DNA of 64,000 nucleotides, taken from Ectocarpus siliculosus (Eukaryota > Sar > Phaeophyceae > Ectocarpales > Ectocarpaceae). Made by a program: the position numbers and the translations under genes. Under the pieces are notes generated by a model. That model did not search any database. It saw only the letters and a list, made by a program, of their open reading frames with translations, and had not been told where the DNA came from. Positions 34,868 to 47,555 of the stretch are shown here, piece by piece (the stretch's first letter is position 1; the number at the start of each line of letters is the position of its first letter). The stretch lies in NCBI GenBank assembly GCA_000310025.1, contig FN649749.1, positions 3,643,767-3,707,766 on the forward strand, written 5' to 3'.

Positions 34868-37240
34868 CGTGCGATGTGACGAACTTGTGGGACGCTGAAT
34901 AAGACCACCGGAACTTCGGGGTACAATGCTCCTGCACACACCCCGAGACAAATGGGCACACCATCACCAATCAGAGCACAACACGAACGGATGCATCCGT
35001 GTCGTCCTACAAAATACCCTGAAATGCACGATGTAATATCTACAAGTAGACTTGCTTGCTTTCCTTTGACGTTAACTGATCTCTTTCATGCGAAATAGGT
35101 TGCCAATTTGCCAAACTAAGCTACTGCAAGGGTCGGGATCAAAATCATGTGTTGGAGTGCTTGCCGTACAAAATCGACTCATGGGTTTGATGCGGTGTTG
35201 TAAAGGCGTAACCAAGTCGGTAACCGTCAGGTGAAGACAGCTTAGGTGTCTGGTTTGGATAATAAGGTCACTCTTGTGTGTTTGCCCACTTGTACGCACA
35301 GCTGAGAGAGTAGCTGTACAGCGACTGCAGTGGCAATGCAGGTGCCTCGACGTTCGGTAATGCACACAGCTGAGGCGACCACCAGTTATCTTTTCCCCGG
35401 TGTAGGAACAACATAACACTACTTTCACGCAGTACATGCCCTACCATTTCTTCACCCTAGCAATTGCAATCGGTCTTTTCCTCCCCCCGCACCGTCGAAA
35501 GGAAAGGGGTGGGTCGGCGGGAAAATACTTCACATATTTGCAGCTCCTCCAGCTGGCAAACCACTCAAAGCCTCCTATATTTCCACTTCGCTACTTGTCT
35601 CTGCGTTGTTCTCATTGGTCCTGGTAAGACCATCTGTGTGAACAACTAGCTTGGCAGAGTGTTCGAGGTGAAGCAGTAGTCTAGGTGTTACACAGTCGGA
35701 ACCGGAATCAAGATGCTACATGATATGGCCGACAGAGACTGCGAGGGAAAAAAATGTACTGACATCGTTGCACACTTCCCGACGCTATTTTGCCGCCGCG
35801 GTGGAAGGATTGCTGCACGATCTTACTGAGGTCATGTGGAGGGACCATGATGCCAAGGCGAAAACTGGTGAACGGGACTAGTCTATACCATGCCGTTCGG
35901 CGCTGAAAGCACAGGCAAGCATTTGATGGTCCCATAAATCAGCTCAACGGAACCTTTCGCCAGCGCAACTCCTTAACTCGTCGATCGCGCCGCATTCTCC
36001 TTCAGTCAACAACTTGGCAGCCCGCTCACGCCACTATTTCACATCATCGCCATCCATTCCACACCAGAACCGATGCAAGAGGAAGAACTGCGCTAAGAAC
36101 GTAAGGCAGACGCAGTTTGTAGCTCGGCTTCTCCAGGGTAAGTACTGTAGCCTGGCCTTTGTGTCGGTGTCTGGGCTGGTCGTTGACGGCTTGAATTCGT
36201 GTGGCTCTTGCTGGCGGTATGAATTCGTCAACAGGCGCAGATGGGCGAACGCCCAACGTCGACTTGACGAACTCGGTTTGCTTCACCATACAATGAAACA
36301 CGCTAAAAGCACCTCCCAAGCAGCACCGCTCACGGCGGAGCTGCTCTCATCTCGGCTTGGTTCATACCCAAGCACGCACACATGCACCTCTTGAACAGGA
36401 GGTCGCCCAACGACTCTTCGATAGGCATGTTGTCTAGAGATTGTTTCCCATGTCACAACCCTACCCTTCGTGTCTAGCCGCGCAAACCTGTCATTTTACG
36501 ACACACACCCAGATGAAGGCTCAGCAGCTGAAGTTGGCCGAACGAGTTGCCCTTTACACGATCACTCTCAATTGACCAGTTTGGCGTCGTTTGGGTTATA
36601 TTGAACCATTCGGTCCTCCTGTGGCCTCCCCATAACGGCCGTCCTGACGATGATGTGCTTGAGAGCTCCCCGATCCAAGTATCTGCCCGGAGCCTTAGCC
36701 AGGTTCCGCTGCTGACGCCTTCTCATTCCATGTCTCTCTCGGCTCCTCTCGAGAGCACGCACTCGATAATTTCTGGTCGTTCTTGGTCTCTGTACGTTCC
36801 CGAACCCGAGCACACCAGCATCAGTTGTATTCCCACGTGGTGCGGCGATCTCATGCCGTAGGTACAGTAGGATGCTCCTCGCAGCGAGTGACGCAAGTTG
36901 CAGGCAACGTATCAAGCCTTTACGGGGGCCCACTCAACAGTCAATACGTTTCCATCCCTCTCCCGGAAAACCTACCCAAACCAGCTGCGGAGGGCTCCAA
37001 CTCCAATAGAGCGTGCGTGCCTCTGGCACGGTTAATGCCGGCTTGTAACAATCACGGCCCCTCAAACGATTTTAACGAAACGCTCTCCGCGAAGCCCCCG
37101 CTTTTCGAAAAGCCATGTTTTTCGTCATAGTGTTGGGCCGACCTGGCTGCGCACGCGCCAAGCAAACCACCAAATGAAATGATATCCTCTTCACCTAATC
37201 CCGCCATTTATTGTTTCCTGCAACCAATATTGTCAGAAAC
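34868..37240 (+). repeat. Duplicated 5' flank of LRR copy B
   Basis: Collinear with 9660-10405 plus 12655-14465 upstream of copy A, without the retroelement segment found there. A small insertion of about 70 bp, relative to A, lies near 35460-35545. No gene is called in it. It ends at the former start codon of copy B. Confidence 0.6.
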
Positions 37241-40200
37241 ATTTTCTTCCCCAACCCTTCTTCGTGGTACAAGTTTCTGCTGTTGACGAACGTTTTCGTC
37301 CTTCCCGGCGTGAATGGTGAGTGAATGAACTTCCGCGGGGATCGTCCACGTAACATACGCGAACGTCCACTCCGTGTTGCACAATATGTGGAGGTGCAGT
37401 ACGTAGACGCCGATGCTGTTACTAGAGATGATGTACCGTGACCAGCAATAGATGAGGTGGGTACGCACATACGGAACAAGACCGACGACATGATCCGCCA
37501 CGCGATAAAATCTCTTGCGTGAGGCGGGACCATTGTTCACCACCTTCCCTGGACTCCATTGCGAGCCAAGTTCCTCGCTATTTCAACGGATCAATCCATC
37601 TTGTCATGTTTTGTGCGGAGGCTACTGCAACGCAATGACACCCAAACATGTTAGCTCCTCCATTGGCATGTCCCGCCAACAAACTTCTGTCACAGAGTTT
37701 CAAGCTGAGTCGCTGGCCTCAACCGAAATGGTCCCCATTTACCCGGCGCGATTGAATTTGTTCGCCACCGTTATGTCTTCAGTTAGGACTGCTGTGTAGC
37801 TGCGGCAACCGGTTGTCAACTTCTAAACATTCGCCGACCGTTAGTCGAAATAGATTATCAAGCTTGCTTGCATCCCGGTGAGCGATGTTTCCAAATGTCG
37901 TCTACCGCATGGAACAACAAAACATGTAATCCAAGTTCATACCGTGCTCCTCCCTGTGACCGTCTCCTCCCTGTGACTGTGTCTCCATCGGAATTTCATG
38001 TGCGAGTACTTCTAGGCTTGCACGCTTGCCTTGATGCCGACGCCGCTGTCAACTACGAATGTGCCGGCGGCACAAATAACTTGCGAGTGATCCTGCTTGT
38101 AGCCTACATGCCACGGGACATTGAAACAAGACGGGTCAACTACTTGTACATGCCCAATTGCGTTGGAATTCCGCGATGTTGGCCCCCAACCACCATGGAA
38201 TGGTGGTTGAGAAGCGCTTGCTGATCGTCAGGCCGGGTGGGTCGATGCCGCCGAGGTGCGCAAAGTATCTACCGTTCTCTTCGCTTTATTGCAGGATCCT
38301 TGACCGGGCACCAAACCTTGTTCTCCGACTCCGTTACTGGAGTTGTTCTTCATGATTGTTCGTCGTCAAAAGGCCAGATCGCGAAATCGGTGGTGCTTTC
38401 TGTGCAGACTGGGAACCCTGCCTGAGTTGATCCACACGTACTCAGGCCCGTGAAAGTAGACTGTGCCGTCAGTAGTGGTTACCCCTGGCGTTACCCTGCA
38501 CGGTGTCGAGCAACTTGTGTCGGACCTAACAATCATTTCGCGAGTAAGTTACACAGCCTTGTTTCAATACCGTGAGCGTTACACTGATTTCCTTCAACCA
38601 TCGGGAAATTTGGGTTTGGACGGGATATGGATACCTGTGGTGGGTGCTGACCAGTCTGGTCTGCAAGAGTGTTTCGACGCCGCTGGACTAACAGGCATCA
38701 CCTGTATGTAAGGGGAATTGTGGAGCGAGATGCTTGCTGTTTTCATGCTCTCTCCCGACTACAGTAGTTGTCAGCTTCACGCTGCCGTATTTTCCCAAGA
38801 TGTCGCAAGCACGAATGTATTGTAGTTAGACTGCAGTCCCAAATCTAGCAAGGCCACGCCCTCAGGGGCGCCGCCACCTCCCTCCGCCGTCGCCGCCGCC
38901 GCGTACGTGCCTGCCTACCTTCTGCGGACGACCTCTGTTTCCCTTTTTCCTTCCCACGAATATATCGGTTAAACTTGGGATCAATATGTGTGTCTGTGGC
39001 AGTCGCCTGGCTCGAACATGGAACTACTGTAGTCTCCTGAGCTGTTTTTCGCTTAACTACAGACTTCAGCTGGGTTGCCGCGTCGGTTCTGAATGTCATA
39101 ACTATTCGAGTATGCCAAGGTAAATACCAACGGCTATTTGCCATTCTCCACGACCCCAGGGCGGAGGGCCTACGAATGATAACACCACTGGTGATGTTTC
39201 ACCCACCATTATTACACGTGGTACCCTGTTGAACTATTGCAACTGTGGCAAGACGATACTAGAAACTGGTACCAACGCCTAGCCCCAGCTAAGCTCGCTA
39301 TGCCCTGTTCGCCCGCTCTCTCCGTCGGCGGGCAGCTGTGGTAGATGTTGTTGAGCTTGACAGTACTCAGCCGGCATCCAATCAATCGGCTCTGTAGCAC
39401 TGGGCCGCCTACATTCTTTACCCCAAACTCGTCAACACCATACGTGGCCGTCGGTGTTTTCTAGTTCGTCGCTCGTCGGTTGTATCGTTCTCCAATCACC
39501 GACATCAGTGATCTGCACTGGACGACTGCGCTCGAGTTTCCGTGGAAATGTTCAACAATCTTCCGAACCTGCGGGTACTGTAAGTGATCTCGAACGAAGT
39601 AGCTAGACACTGCATACGCCGACCCACCAATCCCTGATTGATACTGCGGAGTAAACCCAATCGGACGCCGTCATCACAGGTTGCCCACCAATGTTTCTCT
39701 GTGACAGAAGTAGTTAGAGCTCATGATCCCCAGAACTGAAGCACGACTGACTAGGCTAGGGTAGCGTCACAACTGCGCCTTTTGCGAAGAGGATCTTCCA
39801 TGCTCCGATCAGACAGCTCCGAATCGGGTTGTAGCTGCCCCTCGCGCTAACAACTTGGTCAATGGTGTTCAGTAGTGGTGAAACTTGTAGCATTTTCATC
39901 TTGAACGATCATTCTCAGGGCACCGTTCTTCTCTTCTAGCTCATCAGTCACAGGACGATGTTATTTCTCCCGCCATTTCCAAGAGTATACGTTGACACAG
40001 GTATTGTCGCTTGTCTAGCCGGTTGCCTCGGCCATTTCTTGCTTGCGCCGAAGTATTGCTTGTGGGAGGGTTCACGCTCCTTGTGCCCCGATGTGTCCGT
40101 GTCTCTACAGTGCGTGACGTTTTCCGATCTCGTCTACAAAACACTTTGGGCAGGTCGGTGGCTCGGACAATCCCATTCGGACTCTTCGACGACCTCAAGG

Positions 40201-43200
40201 CCTCGTTAACTATTCTGTAAGTTCTATCGGAAATCCTTGCTCATCAACGTAGCTCTACGTGCTTCGACTATAGGGCGGGTTTTCCTCCTTTGGACGCGTT
40301 CTTGGTGAAGCGTGGCGTGAGATTTCGTTCCTGATTTTCTTCGAAAGTACGCTGAAACCTACACGAGAGAGGTGAAACGAGTGGATGAGACATGTCGGGC
40401 GATAACTCGTTTTCGTCTCATCCCCCCAGAAAACGAGGCGTCCACGCCCACAACTGGTAGTGGCTTGTGATAGAATTAACCTGCTCCGCTGACTAATATA
40501 TTTCAGTATTCAACTAGCGTGTATACCGACATGGTCTTGACAAATCCCTCATCCGTAGACGTATGTTTATTCGCCATAGCCTTGGATTTCGGCGTCGAAA
40601 TAGAGACGACACGAGCGGAAGCAGAACTCCAGGGTGTGTGCACGATGGGTTGCTGCCGTCCCATGCGATACAGTCAGCGGTGATGGGTTTATCCCGATGG
40701 TTATCGTCCAGGTATAGCCAACTCATCAATACCCTACCACAGGCGTTCAACGCATGTTAAACAGTAAATGACAACAGATTTTCCCTTGGCACCTTCTTGA
40801 AACCACGTTTCTGTACGATCACTAGGAATACGCCCCTGTCTCATCGACAACCCTCTTTTTTCGTGCCCCCCCTCAGACGTGTAGTCGATCGCCCGGGGCT
40901 GACTTCTCTTATTATATATAGTCCAGACCGCTTCGCGAAGCTCTCCAACCTTCAGCAGTTATAAGTATATTGCGAACGGAGCTCTCCCCTATCCTTCGTT
41001 GGATGCACTATCGATACACGTGGTGGATCGTGGTCGATGCATGCTGGTTATGCCCACCAGCGCTTGCCGAGGCGAGTTGAACTTTTTCCGTCACGAAACG
41101 CTCAAAAACGTGCAAGGTCTGTGGCAGAATACCGCTTCTTACGACTCAGCGTACATCCCAACAAACGACATCCCCCCAGTCCCACACCCAGCAGTAGTTC
41201 CCGAACAAAAGCCATACGATGGCCGAAACTTCCACACACAGAGTAACATCTCAGGTGGCGTATAATTTTCGCCGGCAATGTCACAGGGGGGGTTGCCCTA
41301 CACAGGGTACGATACTCCGCGTGTAAAGCATTTTGGTTTGGCGACGAAATGTTGTGGTTGTGCCAGTTGGCACGCGACGTCGGTTTCCACGCGTTCTTCG
41401 GAACAGCAGCTACAGTCTCCCTGTTGCCGGTCTGTTGTTCAGCTTGTCGTTTCGTCGCGTGTGCACTGAGAACAAGATATAGTTGCTTTTTCCTGTGTCT
41501 TGGAAATCGTTGGTTCGCTGCTTGAAAACGTTAGAGAGTAGGCCAGGAATCGGGCACAGGTCTCGGGTTGTACACACCTCGAAAACAATGACAGGGTTTG
41601 GTTTAGCTTGTACGGTAGGGGGAGTTACCGTTTTATAGACTAAAGTGCACCCTCCGACAGTCTTTAAACTTGGCAACAGACGACATTAAGAAACTTTGTC
41701 CCCGAACCAACGCGTCTTGGGCTCAAAGCAGTGGAGCCGTTCCGTTTCAGCTTGACTTACCCGAAACTGGACACAATTCCCGTCGGGCTATTCAAGGGCA
41801 ACAGGAAGCTCACGGTCTTGTGAGTTGCTCCCAAACAAGACACAATTGTGGTAAATACCTCACTCGGTTGGCCCAAGGGCGGGGGCGTAGAGGGCAGACC
41901 AAGTTGATGGTCGAGGGAAAAACGCGAACATCTGCAGACGGAAATATTTTGGGTCCTGGGGGGAATGTTGTCGAGCTCCTAGAGTAGGACAATCGGTAAG
42001 CTGTATGGAAGCGTTTGATGTTCCGTCGGTGTATCCCGAAGGCGTCGCTGCCTTCCACCCTCTATCTCTCTTCTTGCGAGCGCCAAGCGAGCCTTGTATC
42101 AAGAGGATACCATGTGGTATGTGGAAGCAACCGAGTGATGCAACTTGTTCGATTATTGCACAACACGAACTCGAGGTACCCCCCTACCAGTGGCAATGCA
42201 CGACGAACGATATACTATTTGCGAGACTTTATGGCGGTATCCTGAAGAGAGGCACACGTGCGCTCGTTGCTTGCCGATCTCTGTGCAGCTCCGGTCTGAC
42301 GGCGCTACTACTCGAAACCTTGAACGGCCTACTCAATCTCAGAACATTGTGAGTAGACGGGACATTAGCCTAGAGCTTCTTGTGGGGTAGCGTAGACGTC
42401 CACTCATGTGAGTAGCATCTAATTTTCCCGGCCCTCAGTTGGCGAATTAGCGCCGAGGAAACAATTCTCTACAAACATGGTAGCGTACGGGTTTCCACGA
42501 TGATTGCATAACTCCCCAGTCGGTCATGGTGGACGGCGAGATATGGTTTATGCGGTGCATGCATTCGAGTCGGAGAGTTGACGAACTCGCTCATCTTGGT
42601 CACGATGGGCTGGATAAGCGTCGAAGAGAATCATCCATACGCTGCCGCAGCAGGTATAGTGTGTGAAGCTGGCTCTTGGTGGGGGACCAGTTTCCGTCGT
42701 CGACCTGTTGGGTTTTGTGTGGCGGTTCAGCCAATACCGCAGTTGGATGTCCATGCCGTGAGCGAGTCCCACCGACTGCCAACCACCCTAAGTTACGGGT
42801 TTCCACCTTACACATTTGATTGTTCCATACTTTTGAACAGGTACCCTGTCGCACAACGTGCTGACGACCCTTCCTGCCGACATTTTTGGACCGCCCGTAT
42901 CGCTCAACCCCCTGTAAGTAAAAGTAGTGGTACCATGTATTGAATACAGGGAGGGAATGCGTGTTGCGATTGTTGATGGTTGGGGACAGTGAGAGATAGG
43001 CAGAGCACGTGGATCAATCGGTGCCTTCGGCACTACTGTACGGCCATATGTTCACAGCTGGTATGGTGAATCGACCGCGTCTAGTGTTTGACTAGTACGG
43101 ACAAAAGGTACTGGGTAGAAAGAATGGAACGGGGTTTGATGTGAAGACAACAACACCAATATTCTTCTCTGTGCCTGGTACCCAAACCTCCGCGTTCGAC

Positions 43201-44551
43201 CAAGAGCTGTCGCCTCAAGACGCAGTTGCACGTGGTTCAGCGTTTGCTCACACTGGTCACCGAGGTGTGTTTGCTTGGATGCCGTCCCATTATTACGTGT
43301 GGAGGTACCTTTCGGGTTATACCCAGAACGCATCAGCCACGGGTCACGCAGGAGGAAGGCCAGTCGTGATGGTTGATAGTCTACTGTAGTCTAGGCTTCT
43401 TCTGGGCTGCTTCCTTGACTTGCATCATCACAAGCACTATTCAACCCCTTGGTTCCGTCGTCCACTGTGAAGATACAATTGTCATACGTGAAGTGAGCGC
43501 TTCCATTTAGCCAATCACTTGTAAGAACGAATTTCATATTCTTGCGATTACGCTGAGTCGCGAGTTCACGCCCAACATGGGAGGTTGCCTGAGCGATGTT
43601 GCCAACTGGACCACTCAGCCAGCGTACGGGAGTTGTTTCTCTTGCCAATCCAGTTGCGATGGGTAATGCTGCTGGCGTTGATGTTTACTGCGCGTTTGGT
43701 GCTTGTGTTACCTTTGGATCACCGCATCACCACATTTCTGTCGAATATCCAAGAACGAACTGTCCTCCTCTACATTGCCTACCTCGATTAGCACCAACGT
43801 ACGCGCACTTCGGCTCGTTCGCAATGATTGTTCAGCGAGATATCTGGCCATTTCCGTATTCCTGTTGTATGGTCTACCCTGTTGGGTTGAGCTTGATCTA
43901 CAGGTCCTTTGTTCGTCTTTTTGCTGTGATTGTTTCAGGGTCGTTCAAGGAAACAAAATGACAGGCCTTGAGTGCCTCCCCGAGAGGTGAGACAGCGCAA
44001 CGAACAACTAACGTATCGCATTGGGTTCTCGAGAACGGTGGCAACAACTGATATCATGATAGGGGTATCAGAAAACAACCGCGCTCTCGTGGGATTGGGC
44101 TTGTCCTGTACATAGGGTGCCAATCGTGTCGCGCTTGGTACTATTGCGAGGCTCGTGGTACTGTAGAGGCATTACGGCAACTGCGTTGGAAAGCAAAGGC
44201 TTTCCCTGTGAAGGGCAGAGGGTGCTCCGGAAGTGGGAGCCCAAACCGCGTGTCGAGAAGAATTCGATGGAAACTCCGGTAAAAACACGAGAGACACAGT
44301 GGAGACGACTCAACAAATCAAATCTTCACTGGCATATTTACATCGTTGTGTACTTACTTGTGGAATGTCGTGCAACGGGGCGGGCTGAGATCTAAGGAAT
44401 CGAGGAAATGATCATTTGTGGTGTCGTCCCCGTATTTTCTGAGTGTCGCATGCATTTCGGCGAATGTGGACACTGAACACGAAAGTGATTTCGCTATTTG
44501 AGTGGTCCAATTTCATTTATTCCGAACGACACGCCCGTTCGTTCTTCTACG
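37241..44551 (+). pseudogene. LRR secreted-protein family, copy B (pseudogene, 3'-truncated)
   Basis: Exons correspond one to one with copy A. They are the signal peptide 37241-37316 (ATT instead of ATG), Cys exon 38016-38082 (GC instead of GT donor) and exon 3 near 38629-38709 (acceptor lost, net 2-bp indel). LRR1 is 39509-39579 (one base short), LRR2 ends 40216 (acceptor lost) and LRR3 is 40877-40960 (donor AT, 9 nt longer). LRR4 is 41751-41819 (alternative acceptor), LRR5 42289-42348 (alternative acceptor), LRR6 42841-42913 (one extra base) and the terminal repeat 43939-43986. Motifs remain clear, such as SVARTIPFGLFDDLKASLTI and GNKMTGLECLPE. At 44551 the homology with copies A and C stops and Ty3/gypsy sequence begins, so the Cys-rich 3' exons are gone. 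At least seven independent lesions make it non-functional. Confidence 0.82.
43085..43165 (+). mobile_element. Short LINE 3'-end fragment
   Basis: About 80 bp similar to the last part of the LINE at 9560-9642 (GGTACTGGG.. GTGAAGACAACAACA), inside the LRR6-terminal intron of copy B. Typical of a severely 5'-truncated insertion. Confidence 0.45.
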
Positions 44552-45126
44552 ACAAAATTATGGCTGGGACAGATCGGAAGACACTCAAGTTTTGGGGTCG
44601 TAACGTGCGTCCTTTCGACAATGCTGAATGCGAGCGAGAAGAGATCGTTCTTACGGGGTCGTACGCCAAAGTTGCTTAAATCCACGACATGAAACAACAT
44701 TTGCTGGAGACGGGTACCCGCCTCCTTGCGGAAGCCAGCCCCTTCGATCTTGTTTGGAGTATCGGCATGTCTGCATGCTTTCCAGAGGCTAGCGATTCAT
44801 CCAAGTGGACGGCTAGCGGTAAAAACTTGTTGGGAAAAGCTTTGAAGGAAGTTAGATGCCTTTTGGGTGATCATCCCTTGTTTGGCGAAAATTTCTCCGC
44901 TTCTACTTCTCCCGAGCCTCCCATTTCGCAGCCTTCTCCCCATGGACATCGACGCATCCACAAGGTTGCTACTGCGGCAGGTTCGTCGTCACGGGAGGAC
45001 CGGGGCGAAGATCTAGCTTGTCTCCGTTCGCCCCGGGGGACCATGCTCCTGGCGTTCATCTGGTGGCATCGACCTCCGATGGCGCAGGCTAACCTCCTCT
45101 TCTGGAACTTGGGCCCGATCTGGTAG
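44552..45126 (+). pseudogene. NADAR (YbiA/DUF1768)-like domain in retroelement polyprotein
   Basis: One frame with a TAA at 44677-44679. Before the stop it reads KIMAGTDRKTLKFWGRNVRP, then FDNAECEREEIVLTGSYAKV. After the stop comes KQHLLETGTRLLAEASPFDL, then VWSIGMS, SKWTASGKNLLGKALKEVRC and LLG. These match the NADAR consensus in order: a GR.V..FD block, a W/R..I...G..AKF block, then LL.TG...LVEAS..D..WGIG and G.NLLG.ALM.VR. The TAA sits where Gln is usual, and WGIG has become WSIG. NADAR proteins act on ADP-ribose or N-glycosidic metabolites. The first 50 or so residues are missing at the junction. The frame continues into a Pro/Ser-rich stretch and then the protease, so the domain appears to belong to the element rather than the host. 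Confidence 0.75.
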
Positions 45127-47555
45127 GCGGCACGCTCCTGTTGGACTTGGACTCATGCACCACCCGGGTTCTGCCGCATGGAGGACCTACAGCCACTTCC
45201 CAACTCATGCGAGTGGCGCTGCCGGACTCTGGGTCTCCTGGGTCCTTCGTGTCCGACTCCGTGGTCACCGCCATGATAGACGCTGGAGCTGTGACCGCTG
45301 GCAGCGTTCGTGTTTCGCCCTCTCGTCGTTGGGGTTGGTTTGGTGATGGACCCGCCCTTGTGACGGCCCGGTCGGTTCGTCTCACCGTCAATTTTCTTCG
45401 TGGAGATCGAGCTACCGCTTCCTTGCGGTCTGGGCCTGTGTTGTTCCCGATGCCGCCATGGGGCACGCCGTGCTCCTGGGTCGTGATAGCTGGATGCGTT
45501 CAAACTCTCGCGTGTTCACCACCCTTTCTCGCTCTGGACCGGATGGCCGGGTTATGGGCGAGCTCACGCTTTCTCCGTGTTTTACAGCTAGCGCTTACGT
45601 TTACGCTACCCACGACGACGCTCTTGCCTCCTCGTTTCACCTTAAATATGCAGGGAGCTTGGGAACTTCTTTGGGGCCGGAGCCTGCACTCGTTGAGGTA
45701 GACCTCAATCGTTCTTCTGGCATGCCTGCGCTGATTGGAGAGTATCTGGTATCGGTCCGACCCGAAGTTGGTGCGCTTTCTTCCCCAGATGCGTTCGTTT
45801 CCAGTGGTCTCCAGCGTATTCCCCTTGCAGGTTGTGCTGAGCTGGAGCCGGGAGACGTTTTTGGAGTGTCTGCTGCGCCGCTATTACGAGTACCGGTAGA
45901 AACCTTGAAGGCGGCACCATCTTCGAACCCTACCGGCCCCACGGCCTCTACGTCACCACCTCGGGTCAACGTCGTTGACCCCAAGTCCGGGACTCGCTGC
46001 TCTCCGGACCCTGCCTCCGCCCCGCCTCCTCCGAAGCGGCCTCCACAAGAACTGCTTGACCGTTTCTCTGAGGCACAGCGCTCCAGCTTCTTGCGCTTGT
46101 GGGCTAGACTGCCCGCACATATGCACGATATCGATTTCGATTGACACAATCTAGGATGGACGCCGGAGGCTATTGATCTTTTGGCCGACGCCCTTGTTGA
46201 GTATTCTGACGTATTCTCCACTTCGAAAACCGATTTCGGTTCCTGCACCATCATGCCGTTCACTCTTTCTGTCCCAGCAAGGACGAAGCACGTTGCATCA
46301 CGCCCGTATCGTACCAACCCGTGAATGCAATAGAAAGTGGATGCCGTTTTGGACCAGTGCTTGGCGGCAGGGCTCATTCAGCACTCCACTTCTCCGTGAG
46401 CCTCTCCTTTGGTTGTCATCCCCAAGAAGGACGGATCGGTTCGCATCACCGTCAACGACAAGCGTCTCAACGCCCTGGTGGATTTGGATGGACAACCTCT
46501 CCCTCGTGTGGACGGCATCTTGGATTCTGTTTACACAGCGAGAGTGTTCTCCATCTTCGACCTCAACTTGGTTTTCCACCAGATCGTTTGTGTGTCCCGC
46601 TCACCGCCTTTTGCACTCCCACGCAGCTGTTCCAATGGCTTCGGATGCCGTAGGGAGCCAACGCAAGTCTGTCCTGGTTCGTCAAGGTCATCAACAGAGT
46701 GGTGCACGGCCTGGAGCGTGTGCTTGCGTACCTGGACGATGTCATCTGTTTCGATGAGGAACCTCTGGGACACGTGCTCAACATGATCGAGTTCTTCAAA
46801 CGGTTGCGACAGTACAACCTCAAACTGTCTCCGGGGAAGGCTCGCGTTGGCGCCACACACGCCAACTTCCTCGGTCACACCATCTCCCTGGCCGGTGTTA
46901 GCCCTGATGGCGTCAAGGTTAGGGCGCTCTCGCACATGTCGCCGCCGCCGAATGTTGAGCATCTTCGGAGCCTTCTCGGTGGACTCAGCTACTACCGGAA
47001 ATTCCTCCAGAATCTCGCCACCAAGGTGCGGCCTCTCACCTCGCTTCTCAAACAAGGCGTCCCCTTCAAGTACACCCCGGGCATGGTCAAGGTTGTCTAA
47101 ACGTTGTCAAGCGAACTCGCACGCCCCCCGATTTTGGTCTTCCCGGATTGGGCGGCGGTCGAGGACAACAGCCGTCCTCTACGTTTGTGTTCCGACGCGT
47201 GTATCGACGGCTTTGGCGCCTCCTTGGAACAAGAACAACTCGATGGCTTGGTGAGACCCGTTGTGTACATCAGCCGCCCTACTCTTCCTGCGGAGCGTAA
47301 CTGGACCGTTCTTGATCTGGAGGCTGGTGGCATTGTTTGGACCATCAAATGCTTTCGCGGTTATCTATGGTCGACCAAGTTCATAATCTATTCGGACCAC
47401 AAAGCCTTGGAGAGCATTGGCAAGGTTGGTGAACACAACGCTATCGGCAACGGTGGCTCGGGTTTCTGTCCAACTTCACCTACACTGGAATAACGGAAAG
47501 GTTCGGTGAACGGCAGCGCGGATTTTCTTTCGCGGCTGCCTTTACCAGCGTAAGA
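45127..47555 (+). pseudogene. Ty3/gypsy protease, reverse transcriptase and RNase H, broken
   Basis: Protease: DSGSPGSFVSDSVV near 45230, then after a frameshift LLGRDSWMRSN near 45475. The RT starts near 46150 with WTPEAIDLLADALVEYSDVF. It continues with VVIPKKDGSVRITVNDKRLN, FSIFDLNLVFHQ (motif A) and, in another frame, VLAYLDDVICFD (catalytic YLDD at about 46725-46745), then FLGHTISLAGVSPD and GGLSYYRKFL. A TAA at 47098 separates RNase H, with LRLCSDACIDGFGASLEQEQ and IIYSDHKALE. The RNase H end near 47490-47555 (GSADFLSRLPLP) is again shifted. At least four frame disruptions and several stops are visible. Confidence 0.87.
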
